23,472 nt of DNA from a virus: the IMG/VR virus record IMGVR_UViG_3300041409_000331, positions 1 through 23,472 of that record; one strand, given 5' to 3'. The notes below the pieces were generated by a model that ran no database searches, was not told where the DNA came from, and was given only the letters and a program-made list of their open reading frames with translations. Positions 15,273 through 21,489 of this stretch are shown here, one piece after another. The translations under genes and the position numbers were made by a program. Position 1 is the stretch's first letter. Each line of letters begins with the position of its first letter.

Positions 15273-15763
15273 GCGACGCGCTCCGACGGCTCGGCTCGCT
15301 TTTCCAGCCGCTCGAGTATCTTCGCCATCGTCATTTTGTGCTTAGGGGCGAGCTTAGCGACCGAACGTGATCTCAGGTATTGCGCCGCCAGGTCAAAGAA
15401 CCTGGGCTGATCGTCCAGAAGTCCGATGGCGATATTGCATTTGTGGCAGAGCAGTCCGCGAACGTGCCCTGTGGTATGGCAGCGGTCGACGCGGGGCCGC
15501 TGGATTGGCTCATTGCCGAACCGGGTTACGCAGATCGCACAGGCGTTGCCCTGGGCCCGGAGCATGGATTCCTGCTCTTCGGGCGAGAGGTCGTATTTCC
15601 GCTTGATGCGGCGGTCCCGCTTGACGGCTTCGACAACAGCCTGACGCTCTGCCGTCTTATGTCCGCGCCACGCGACCATGTATTCCCGGTGGCAAGTCGA
15701 GCAATGGCGCTGGGTTGGCCGGTCGTTCTCGCCTTTGCAGGCACCGCATACGAGATTGTTCAT
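15269..15763 (-). CDS. Recombination endonuclease VII (Holliday-junction resolvase)
   Basis: A 164-residue homologue of T4 gp49, which cuts branched DNA so that replicated concatemers can be packaged. Two zinc sites are visible: an N-terminal pair C6/C9 with C21/C24, and the family pair C75-AI-C78 with C106-HK-C109. The active region reads RVDRCHTTGHVRGLLCHKCN (residues 91-110), with Asp93, His96, His100 and Asn110 as expected. A basic C-terminal tail follows. The ATG at 15763 overlaps the DUF5664 stop by ATGA; the frame extends further upstream without good support. Confidence 0.9.
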   Translation of the reverse strand: MNNLVCGACKGENDRPTQRHCSTCHREYMVAWRGHKTAERQAVVEAVKRDRRIKRKYDLSPEEQESMLRAQGNACAICVTRFGNEPIQRPRVDRCHTTGHVRGLLCHKCNIAIGLLDDQPRFFDLAAQYLRSRSVAKLAPKHKMTMAKILERLEKRAEPSERVA

Positions 15764-16152
15764 GCTGGCTCCGTGTACGGCTTGGCATGCACAATCGATT
15801 CCGGTCCGAGCCGGACGCTGTCCCGGGCACCGCGGGGCAGCGCGAGTCCCAACTCGTCTTCCAACTCTTGCTGGAGCAGCGCGAGCGCGCGCCATGCCAT
15901 CTGGGCCGAATGCCGGACGCCGGCAGGATCGCGGCTACCTCGCTCGGTCAGATGGCGGACGATGCAATCGGCGTGGTCCATGGACTTGCCCCGGGCCCAG
16001 TGCGTCGGCTCGCCGGGGTTGTGCTTTTCGCTCCCGAGGAACGAGACGCGCGCCACTTCCGCTAATGCGTCGGGGAAGTAATCCAACAGTCCGGAGCACA
16101 TGGGGACTTCCTTGCGGGCGGCACTGTCGCTGGGCAGGTTCCGCGAGTTCAT
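15760..16152 (-). CDS. DUF5664 protein, dATP/dGTP diphosphohydrolase-like
   Basis: A 130-residue protein whose central block matches the DUF5664 (dATP/dGTP diphosphohydrolase N-terminal) family: LLDYFPDALAEVARVSFLG, KHNPGEPTHWARGK, DHADCIVRHLTERG, and RHSAQMAWRALALLQQELED. Such all-alpha phage enzymes hydrolyse dNTPs; some act in making 2-aminoadenine DNA. No PurZ-type synthetase or DpoZ polymerase is in this window, so modified-base DNA is not shown. It is coupled by ATGA to a DUF4406 gene, suggesting joint nucleotide metabolism. The ATG at 16152 was chosen for that overlap. Confidence 0.78.
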   Translation of the reverse strand: MNSRNLPSDSAARKEVPMCSGLLDYFPDALAEVARVSFLGSEKHNPGEPTHWARGKSMDHADCIVRHLTERGSRDPAGVRHSAQMAWRALALLQQELEDELGLALPRGARDSVRLGPESIVHAKPYTEPA

Positions 16153-16499
16153 AGCAGGATAACCTGCAGCCCCAGCGCGACGGCAGTGGCGTGTTCCGCC
16201 TTTGCGCCCTTGCTGTTTTCCCAACCGGGGAGGAGCGCGATCGCGTCCGCCTCAGCGCAAATCCACGCCAGATCGACGCCAAGGGCTTCGCGCAAGTTGA
16301 ATCCGTGTTCCTTGGCCGCCGATTTCGCGCAACCGTCCGCGTTCCCTTTGGAGATATCTGTTCCGTGCCGCTCATTGTCTTTTTCAGCCGGGCTGAAAAC
16401 ATCGTGCCCAATACCCCGACGCTTCGCGGCGGCTGAATGGAACGCGGGGAAGTTGAATTCCGGAATCCCGCGCATCGGGCCGGCGACATAGATTTTCAT
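16149..16499 (-). CDS. DUF4406 / nucleoside 2-deoxyribosyltransferase-like protein
   Basis: A 116-residue Rossmann-like protein starting MKIYVAGPMRGIPEFNFPAF, then GHDVFSPAEKDN, DLAWICAEADAIALLPGWE and SKGAKAEHATAVALGL. This is the pattern of the nucleoside 2-deoxyribosyltransferase clan, in which the enzyme swaps or removes bases on deoxynucleosides. The Glu in AEHATA is a candidate catalytic residue. The ATG at 16499 has AGGAAA about 8 bases upstream; a GTG at 16517 is possible. Coupled to DUF5664. Family strong; the exact reaction is not known. Confidence 0.82.
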   Translation of the reverse strand: MKIYVAGPMRGIPEFNFPAFHSAAAKRRGIGHDVFSPAEKDNERHGTDISKGNADGCAKSAAKEHGFNLREALGVDLAWICAEADAIALLPGWENSKGAKAEHATAVALGLQVILL

Positions 16500-16523
16500 T
16501 TTCGGATTTCCTGTCACGTAAAG

Positions 16524-16967
16524 TTACCCCTCTATTCCAGCCGCGCGGTAGCTTGTGACGCCTTCGACCCGCCGCCGCTCTATCTTGATGTTGCGAGCCT
16601 TGGCGGCCGTGCTGAGCGCGCCCCGGACTGTGTGCGCCTGCCAGCCCATCGCGCTCATAAGCTCGCTGAGGGGCGTCCAGTCGGCGAGCATGGCCACCAA
16701 GCGGTCGCGTTTCGGGTCGCCCTCACGCTTGGCGCGGGCAACCTTCGCTGCTTTCGGCGCCTTGGGTGGTTTGGCTGCTTTCGGCTTTGGTTCTGCCTCG
16801 GCCGTCTTCTCCACCTTCGGCTTCTTGGGCTTGATCAGTTTCTCGATCTTGGCGTCCGGATAGTCGATGACGAAACCGCCAACGACGGCCTTGACCACCT
16901 CCGGATCGAGTCCGAGTTTGCGGGCATCGCGGCGGGCATTCGATTTGACGGTGTAGACGCGGCTCAT
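16524..16967 (-). CDS. DUF3489 domain protein
   Basis: A 147-residue protein. The C-terminal domain (about 80-147) fits DUF3489: KRDRLVAMLADWTPLSELMS, then MGWQAHTVRGALSTAAKA and a final strand. This looks like a winged helix that may bind DNA. The middle (about 45-80) is Lys/Pro/Ala-rich and disordered. The start (SRVYTVKSNARRDARKLG) is basic. Common in alphaproteobacterial genomes and phages, function unknown. Coupled by ATGA to the methyltransferase gene. Confidence 0.8.
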   Translation of the reverse strand: MSRVYTVKSNARRDARKLGLDPEVVKAVVGGFVIDYPDAKIEKLIKPKKPKVEKTAEAEPKPKAAKPPKAPKAAKVARAKREGDPKRDRLVAMLADWTPLSELMSAMGWQAHTVRGALSTAAKARNIKIERRRVEGVTSYRAAGIEG

Positions 16968-17737
16968 AGGGACAACGCCTCCTGTTTGGCCTTCGCCGGG
17001 GTTGAAATGAAGAAGTCGGGGCGCGCTAACGCATCTGCGATGCGGCGACAGGCAAGATCGAAATAGGTTGGGTTCAATTCAATGCCGACGAAGCGGCGCC
17101 CCAACTTGACGGCCGCAATCCCGGTGGTCCCACTGCCCATAAAGGGATCGCAGACCAGTTCGCCCTCATTGCTAAATAGCGTCAGCAGTTCCACCATAAG
17201 GCTTACGGGTTTTTCGGTTGGGTGAAGCCCGGAACGCTCAGCGTTGTTTGTCAGGTGAGAGAAAACGCCACGCTTACCGCCACCGTTCCAGCGCGCATGA
17301 CCCGTGCCGCACCATGTCGTGGTGATGCACTCATAAGAGAGCGCAGGCCCCTGCCCGTTGAGCTTTGGCGTGGCGTCGGGCTTCACCCAAATACAGGTAG
17401 TCTTGAATTTCATGTCGCGATCGAGGATGGCGGCCTGCCATTCCCCGACGCCCTCGACGTTGCAAAAGGCCAAAAGCCAGCCGTCGTTCTGCGCGGCTAC
17501 GGCATCGAGGAACGGAGCGCGAATGTCCTGGATAGAATCAAAGTTGAGCGCCTCACGCTGCGGTCCGCCGTCAGTGCGCCGCAACTTGAACTTGGCGTGA
17601 AGCATTTGCATCCGCGCCTCATAAGGAGGATCGCTGATAACGTGCCCCACGCGGCCTAGGGTCGGCATCACATCCCTGCAGTCGCCAAGGTAAAGCGTTA
17701 CGCCCTCCGCCAGATGCTCAACGCGGGTCTCAGCCAT
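16964..17737 (-). CDS. DNA N6-adenine (or N4-cytosine) methyltransferase, beta-class
   Basis: A 257-residue SAM-dependent DNA methyltransferase. Motif IV, SDPPYEA (about 35-41), comes before the SAM-binding motif DPFMGSGTTGIAA (about 197-209), followed by LGRRFVGIELNPTYFDLACRRI. This order marks the beta class, which includes CcrM. The HPTEKP motif (about 173-178) precedes the SAM site. It is shorter than CcrM (about 350) and lacks the CcrM C-terminal domain, so GANTC specificity cannot be assumed. It may protect phage DNA from restriction or alter methylation-dependent promoters. Coupled as TAATG to the DUF4326 gene. No partner restriction enzyme is present. Confidence 0.9.
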   Translation of the reverse strand: MAETRVEHLAEGVTLYLGDCRDVMPTLGRVGHVISDPPYEARMQMLHAKFKLRRTDGGPQREALNFDSIQDIRAPFLDAVAAQNDGWLLAFCNVEGVGEWQAAILDRDMKFKTTCIWVKPDATPKLNGQGPALSYECITTTWCGTGHARWNGGGKRGVFSHLTNNAERSGLHPTEKPVSLMVELLTLFSNEGELVCDPFMGSGTTGIAAVKLGRRFVGIELNPTYFDLACRRIADALARPDFFISTPAKAKQEALSL

Positions 17738-18063
17738 TATGCCGACACCGGAGCGTTTGCGAGTTCAAGTAAAACGTCGGCATGGCATGGCGCGTCGAGC
17801 GGGCAAAAGCAGGCAAGGTTTTTGCCGCGAAGCTCTGGCAGCGCCGCCATTAGGTCGGGGCATGCTGCTAAAAACTCGCGGTAGAACGCAACAGCCTCCT
17901 CTGCGGTCGGGACGTTCGGGGAACGCGCCGGTCCCGTGCCCCAACCAGCGCGCGAATTGACGACGCAGGGATTACCCCACTTCGTTCCGCGCGTAACTAC
18001 GACCGTGTCAGGAGGCAGCCGCGCGCCCTTGCTACGCTTGCGCTGGATGCGTTGCGGGATCAT
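17737..18063 (-). CDS. DUF4326 domain protein
   Basis: A 108-residue protein with the full DUF4326 pattern: RIQRKRSKGARLPPDTVVVT, RGTKWGNPCVV, FYREFLAACPDLMAALPELR, and GKNLACFCPLDAPCHADVLL. The CFCP...CHADVLLEL end looks like a metal or redox site. Function unknown; frequent in phages and beside methyltransferases in Alphaproteobacteria. Coupled to the methyltransferase as TAATG and to the upstream membrane protein as ATGA. Confidence 0.85.
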   Translation of the reverse strand: MIPQRIQRKRSKGARLPPDTVVVTRGTKWGNPCVVNSRAGWGTGPARSPNVPTAEEAVAFYREFLAACPDLMAALPELRGKNLACFCPLDAPCHADVLLELANAPVSA

Positions 18064-18200
18064 GCCGGCACCTGTTCAAGAGCGCGAAGCATGATCGCGC
18101 AGGTGATACCGCCGAGCCATCCCCAAGCGAAGGATTCGCCGAACAGCTTGAAAACCATATACAGGCCAATGCAGGCGAGGCAGTGAAGGGCGAAGATCAT
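18060..18200 (-). CDS. Small membrane protein, 46 residues
   Basis: A 46-residue ORF with two hydrophobic segments (FALHCLACIGLYMVFKLFG and WGWLGGITCAIMLRAL) and three cysteines. Its ATG overlaps the preceding stop by ATGA and its stop overlaps DUF4326 by ATGA. The longer open frame upstream (to 18386) overlaps another gene and is not believed. Function unknown. Confidence 0.55.
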   Translation of the reverse strand: MIFALHCLACIGLYMVFKLFGESFAWGWLGGITCAIMLRALEQVPA

Positions 18201-18565
18201 GCCGGCCCCGCAAAGTTCGGATGCAACGAACGCCACATCGGCGTCGGCGAGAGGTTGCGGCGCTTGCTCGTGCCGTATCCGTCCTTGATGATGACGCCCT
18301 TGCGCGCGGCCTTGGGGTAGAGCGAGCCCCATCCCCTCAGATCGTGTGGAATAGGGACGCCCGCTGCTATTGCGGCCTGGGTGCATTCTTCACTGATGAA
18401 AAATGCGTGCGTCTCGGCGTACTTCTCAATCCAGGCGAGCGCCGCCGCAGTCCAACCGGGGCTTTTCCCCTCAGCGTGAACGGTCACGGATGTCATGGCA
18501 GCATCGCGGCGAGCGGCCGGAGGCGCATATTCCAGGAGGTCGAGCTGTTGCGGGGAGGATTGCAT
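18197..18565 (-). CDS. Unknown phage protein, possible winged helix
   Basis: A 122-residue protein with a pattern met in phage early regions: GWTAAALAWIEKYAETHAFF, a helix, then PIPHDLRGWGSLYPKAARKG and SPTPMWRSL. The middle reads like a small winged-helix domain. No named function. It overlaps the HTH gene before it (TGATG) and the membrane gene after it (ATGA). Confidence 0.65.
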   Translation of the reverse strand: MQSSPQQLDLLEYAPPAARRDAAMTSVTVHAEGKSPGWTAAALAWIEKYAETHAFFISEECTQAAIAAGVPIPHDLRGWGSLYPKAARKGVIIKDGYGTSKRRNLSPTPMWRSLHPNFAGPA

Positions 18566-18774
18566 CAGACGCGCGCCTCCGGATTACGGTTGCGCGTCTT
18601 GGTGCGGCCGATCTCGGCGCGCCGTTCTGCACTCAGCCTAATCCAGCCAAGACGGCGCTTAACCGCATCTGCGGAGCGGTTGAGCCGCTCCCCGATATCT
18701 CCGTTGGACCGTCCGGCACGCTTAAGAACGAGCGCGGTCGCGTCCTCCCGCGATGTCCAGTTTGGATTTCGCAT
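18565..18774 (-). CDS. Small helix-turn-helix (Myb/SANT-like) protein
   Basis: A 69-residue basic protein that is almost all one DNA-binding motif: NWTSREDATALVLKRAGRSN, then DIGERLNRSADAVKRRLGWI. The Trp-start and helix spacing resemble Myb/SANT or GcrA-type HTHs. The tail is Arg-rich. It starts immediately after the GcrA-like stop (TAA then ATG). Regulatory role likely; target unknown. Confidence 0.65.
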   Translation of the reverse strand: MRNPNWTSREDATALVLKRAGRSNGDIGERLNRSADAVKRRLGWIRLSAERRAEIGRTKTRNRNPEARV

Positions 18775-19302
18775 TTACGCCGCCACCGCGATCTTCGGCG
18801 CCATGGCGGGCGCAATCCATCCCTTGGGCGGCTGTAATCTGAGGCGGTGGTGACGGCACCAGGACGTTTCGGAATCGACGGGATGTGCGCAGTATGTCGC
18901 GTTCGCCAGATCATCATTTGTGATGAACCGGCACTCGACCGGACGCCCGTCTTTCATCGTCAGGTCGGCGAGCGTGAGGTTCAACGGCTCCCGGTATTCC
19001 ATTGTCTTTGTCTCCGCATAGGGCTGTGAAGTGATGAAGACACGGAGTCTGTAAGTGATCGGACGCTCACGCTTGCGCTCGTACAGCTTCTGTCTGGCGC
19101 GCCGCTTTTCGATCTGCGCCTGGATTTCTTCCGGGGTCGGAGGCGCTTTAGCTCGCGTCCAACCGAGGCGACTGGCCTTGCCGATCACCGTGTTGCGGGT
19201 GACGCCCATCTCGGCAGCGATCTTGCTGGCGGAAAGCCCGCGATCCCAGAGCGCCTTGAGGTGTTGAACTTTGGCGTCGGGCCATGCTCCGATATGAAAC
19301 AT
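18775..19302 (-). CDS. GcrA-family cell-cycle regulator homologue
   Basis: A 175-residue GcrA homologue. GcrA in Caulobacter binds sigma-70 RNA polymerase at methylated GANTC promoters and drives S-phase genes. The N-terminal HTH (about 7-48) reads WPDAKVQHLKALWDRGLSAS, then KIAAEMGVTRNTVIGKASRL. The C-terminal part (about 123-160) has the family cysteine/histidine set, CRFI...YCAHP...WCRHHRLRL, which contacts sigma in GcrA. The middle is a long basic helix (EIQAQIEKRRARQKLYERKR). Length matches chromosomal GcrA. It overlaps the DnaA-like gene as TAATG. It could redirect host polymerase to phage genes. Confidence 0.88.
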   Translation of the reverse strand: MFHIGAWPDAKVQHLKALWDRGLSASKIAAEMGVTRNTVIGKASRLGWTRAKAPPTPEEIQAQIEKRRARQKLYERKRERPITYRLRVFITSQPYAETKTMEYREPLNLTLADLTMKDGRPVECRFITNDDLANATYCAHPVDSETSWCRHHRLRLQPPKGWIAPAMAPKIAVAA

Positions 19303-19853
19303 TAGGCCGCCCTCTTCGCCTTGAGGATGTCCATCATCGTTTCGATATCGTCGGCTAGTTCGTCGTCGGCCTCGATGAGCCGGGCGATTTTGTTGATGGA
19401 GAAGAGAACCGTCGTGTGATCTCTTCCGAACGCCCTGCCGATCTGCGGGAGCGACTTAACCGTCAACATTTTCGTCAGATAGACCGCGATATGGCGGGGA
19501 AGCACGACGTCTTTGGTGCGCCGAGCCGAGAGAAGGTCGCGGCGCGTGACCTTGGGATATCTCGCGAGGACAACCCGCTGGATTGTTTCAACGCGAAGCT
19601 CTTTCTCAATCTCGAATTCGATCCAGAACCAGGGTTTCTTGGGCGGGGGCGCGGCCTCGACTACGGCGGCGGGTTTAGGTAGCGGGTTAATGGCGGACGG
19701 CGGCCCGCGAAGCGTCTTGTCCACCGGAGCGATCGGGGGTGCCTCGATCGTGTGCCCCTCAAATCGCGCCTGGCGCGCCCGCCTCTCATCCGCGTATTTG
19801 ATCTGGGATGGCACCGCATTTGCGCGCGCGTCGTGGATTGCAGAATTATGCAT
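19302..19853 (-). CDS. Stand-alone DnaA domain IV-like DNA-binding protein
   Basis: A 183-residue protein whose C-terminal part (about 88-165) matches the DnaA DNA-binding domain: VTRRDLLSARRTKDVVLPRH, IAVYLTKMLTVKSLPQIGRA, FGRDHTTVLFSINKI. GRDHTTV is the DnaA-box recognition signature. The AAA+ ATPase domain of DnaA is absent; the first 85 residues are basic or Pro/Ala-rich and look disordered. It could bind the phage origin, or block or titrate host DnaA boxes. The ATG at 19853 has AGGA 5 bases upstream. It is co-directional with and coupled to the GcrA gene. Small DnaA-domain proteins occur in other phages; the function here is not proven. Confidence 0.87.
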   Translation of the reverse strand: MHNSAIHDARANAVPSQIKYADERRARQARFEGHTIEAPPIAPVDKTLRGPPSAINPLPKPAAVVEAAPPPKKPWFWIEFEIEKELRVETIQRVVLARYPKVTRRDLLSARRTKDVVLPRHIAVYLTKMLTVKSLPQIGRAFGRDHTTVLFSINKIARLIEADDELADDIETMMDILKAKRAA

Positions 19854-19943
19854 TTTTCCTGCCCGTGTTTGGAATTGTCCCCACCGCGCGAAAGGCGCGG
19901 GTGATGCGAGGTACGCTACGGAACGCTATTTAGAATGCAGTAA

Positions 19944-20294
19944 CTAAGCGGCGCGTGCGCTTACGGCGGCCCGCTCCATCTTTTTGCGATACCAAGGATG
20001 GCGCAATAACGCCTTCTCACTCGGCTGTTCGACCAACTCGGGGCGACTCCGCGCCCATCGCCGCAGCCTCTTGAAGCTCGACGCCCGATCGACAATCAAT
20101 CGCGACTTGTCGAAGCGTTGTCCCGTCAGCCCGTTCGGTGACGGGCCCTTCTTGTTCTTGCTGCGCTTGCGCCTTTGTTCGTTCGAGATGAGCGGAGGCG
20201 CTGCACGGAGAGCGAAGCGCTCAGGCGGGGCTACCGTAAGAAATCCAACGGCTGCCAAGGCGGCAAGCGAACGACCGATTGATAACCGTCTCAT
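19944..20294 (-). CDS. Unknown small basic protein
   Basis: A 116-residue protein, not recognised. The first 25 residues (SIGRSLAALAAVGFLTVAPP) could be a signal or membrane anchor; the rest is strongly basic (EQRRKRSKNKKG, SFKRLRRWARSRPELVE). It overlaps the gene before it by ATGA. The 90-bp gap after it, before the DnaA-like gene, contains a GC hairpin (CCGCGC-GAAAG-GCGCGG) but no clear promoter. Confidence 0.5.
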   Translation of the reverse strand: MRRLSIGRSLAALAAVGFLTVAPPERFALRAAPPLISNEQRRKRSKNKKGPSPNGLTGQRFDKSRLIVDRASSFKRLRRWARSRPELVEQPSEKALLRHPWYRKKMERAAVSARAA

Positions 20295-20464
20295 TTCGTT
20301 TCCCCGTCGTCAGTCGGCGTTTCCAGCCAGGGCGCAACCCATAGAGCAAGGTCAACGCAGTCGTGGCCGAAGGTGGCTAAGGCTTGGGCTAGCGCGGTTC
20401 GCAGCTTCCGCGGCAATCCTTGACTCCATCTTGAGGAGGCGCGTTCGGAGATCGTGGAGGTCAT
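20291..20464 (-). CDS. Short unknown protein overlapping its neighbour
   Basis: A possible 57-residue protein. The ATG at 20464 has GAGGAAA about 6 bases upstream, but the first 113 bases lie inside the gene at 20352-20702 in another frame. A later TTG at 20416 (GGAG, 7-base spacer) would cut the overlap to 65 bases. The C-terminal part (DLALWVAPWLETPTDDGETK) ends in an ATGA overlap with the next gene, which is the best evidence that something is translated here. Confidence 0.4.
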   Translation of the reverse strand: MTSTISERASSRWSQGLPRKLRTALAQALATFGHDCVDLALWVAPWLETPTDDGETK

Positions 20465-20702
20465 TGCGCGTTTCCTCTTCCCGTTTCTTTTGGAGTGCAT
20501 CCGCGATGCGCTCGGCTTCGTGGGCGTCGATGCGGCGGGCTTTGCCGTACCAAATGTCGAAAGCTCTCCAGTAATCCAATCCGGCCCGCCTGGCTGCGCG
20601 CCCGATCGCAACCTTGATGTAGTCGCCGACCGGCGAAGGCGCCGCCAGCTCCCGAAGATGCTCGGCGTAGACAGTGATCATTGATTGGCCCTCCCAAGAC
20701 AT
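20352..20702 (-). CDS. Unknown phage protein with two tandem start sites
   Basis: A 116-residue protein from the ATG at 20702, or 109 residues from the in-frame ATG at 20681; both have the same GGGAGG ribosome site with 8-base spacers (see the RNA element entry). The core YIKVAIGRAARRAGLDYWRA, then FDIWYGKARRIDAHEAERIA is a coherent helical domain and may bind DNA; the C-terminal half (DLHDLRTRLLKMESRIAAEA) is a coiled coil. Function not recognised. Confidence 0.7.
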   Translation of the reverse strand: MSWEGQSMITVYAEHLRELAAPSPVGDYIKVAIGRAARRAGLDYWRAFDIWYGKARRIDAHEAERIADALQKKREEETRNDLHDLRTRLLKMESRIAAEAANRASPSLSHLRPRLR

Positions 20703-20718
20703 TTGGGAGACCTCCCAA
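20682..20718 (-). promoter_or_regulatory. Duplicated ribosome site with alternative hairpins
   Basis: On the mRNA strand the order is TTGGGAG (20718-20712), GT, CTCCCAA (20709-20703), ATG, TC, TTGGGAG (20697-20691), then 9 bases and a second ATG at 20681. The two TTGGGAG copies each continue as a GGGAGG Shine-Dalgarno site 8 bases before an in-frame ATG. The single CTCCCAA between them can pair with either copy, so it can hide one site or the other. The pairing is exact over 7 bp (effective 6 bp for the upstream choice because of the tight loop). This looks like translational control. Confidence 0.6.
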
Positions 20719-20764
20719 GCCTAAGGGCAAATAAACGCAACATGATTTTGCTCCCCTCAAATTT

Positions 20765-21322
20765 TCAGTTTGGTGAAACGGCGGAAGAAATTTCGCTGCT
20801 GGCCACGACGCGCAATGTCCGCGAATTCCTCGCCATGAAGAACGGCGAGCCCATCTCGGCACGCCAGGATGCTTCAAGCTCGGAGATCGTGGCGTCGAGA
20901 TCGTCGGAAGTGGTGCCGAGCTCAGGAATTTCACCCGAGTGCGATTGCAAGTCTTTTCCGCAGCCATCAAACGCCGGCCGAAGCACCTCAGCTACGGTTG
21001 CGCGTGAAGACCACTCGGCAGAAGATAAAAGCGGCGCCGCCCCTGGATCAGGTGACGGCGCCGAGTGGACCGGTGCGGGAGGAATAGGCGAAGACACCGG
21101 ATCTGAATTACAAGCGACAACCGACGCGCTCGATGCGGCAGGGGCATTACCGCCCAAGCCAGTTGTCGCATTCACGTCGAGGGAGGTTAAATCGCCCGAC
21201 GTAAATGAATTTGAAACCATCGCCACACAGGAAGTGCATAGGAAAAACATGTCGACGATCTGCACGACCGCCGGAGCGTCGCCGCATTCATCGCAAACGG
21301 AGCGGGTGTGAAGGTGGATCAT
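20765..21322 (-). CDS. Unknown protein with N-terminal zinc-finger-like motif
   Basis: A 185-residue protein. Near the start VCDECGDAPAVVQ and FLCTSC form a CxxC...CxxC pair, likely a zinc ribbon. Residues about 55-110 are low-complexity Ser/Pro/Ala; the end is a helix (DLDATISELEASWRAEMG). The ATG at 21322 shares its A with the previous stop (TAATG). Long open frames on the other strand here are shadows. Function unknown. Confidence 0.6.
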   Translation of the reverse strand: MIHLHTRSVCDECGDAPAVVQIVDMFFLCTSCVAMVSNSFTSGDLTSLDVNATTGLGGNAPAASSASVVACNSDPVSSPIPPAPVHSAPSPDPGAAPLLSSAEWSSRATVAEVLRPAFDGCGKDLQSHSGEIPELGTTSDDLDATISELEASWRAEMGSPFFMARNSRTLRVVASSEISSAVSPN

Positions 21323-21486
21323 TATGCCCAGCGCCTAAACTTGTGCCGCGCAAACCAGTCCTGTGGCGCTTCCGTCTCATGTTCCTCGGCGACATGGACG
21401 CGGCGGGCGAAGATCGGCGCAATGAACAGCCCCACCGCAATGGATAGAACAGTCCACATGGCGAGAATCTTGATGATGAGGGGCAT
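21322..21486 (-). CDS. Small single-pass membrane protein, 54 residues
   Basis: A 54-residue ORF with one transmembrane segment (IKILAMWTVLSIAVGLFIAP) followed by a basic, then acidic, soluble tail (RRVHVAEEHETEAPQDWFAR). Its stop overlaps the next start as TAATG, and it starts 3 bp after the previous gene. Function unknown. Confidence 0.6.
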   Translation of the reverse strand: MPLIIKILAMWTVLSIAVGLFIAPIFARRVHVAEEHETEAPQDWFARHKFRRWA

Positions 21487-21489
21487 GCC

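Noticed and set aside
15380-16081. 233-residue plus-strand open frame
   Set aside because: Antisense to endonuclease VII and DUF5664, both of which have clear signatures.
20461-20970. 169-residue minus-strand open frame
   Set aside because: Overlaps two better genes in other frames; composition rich in Arg, Ser and Pro, as in shadow frames.
20685-21311. 208-residue plus-strand open frame
   Set aside because: It is a shadow of the minus-strand zinc-finger-like gene at 20765-21322, which has the CxxC pair and a coupled start.
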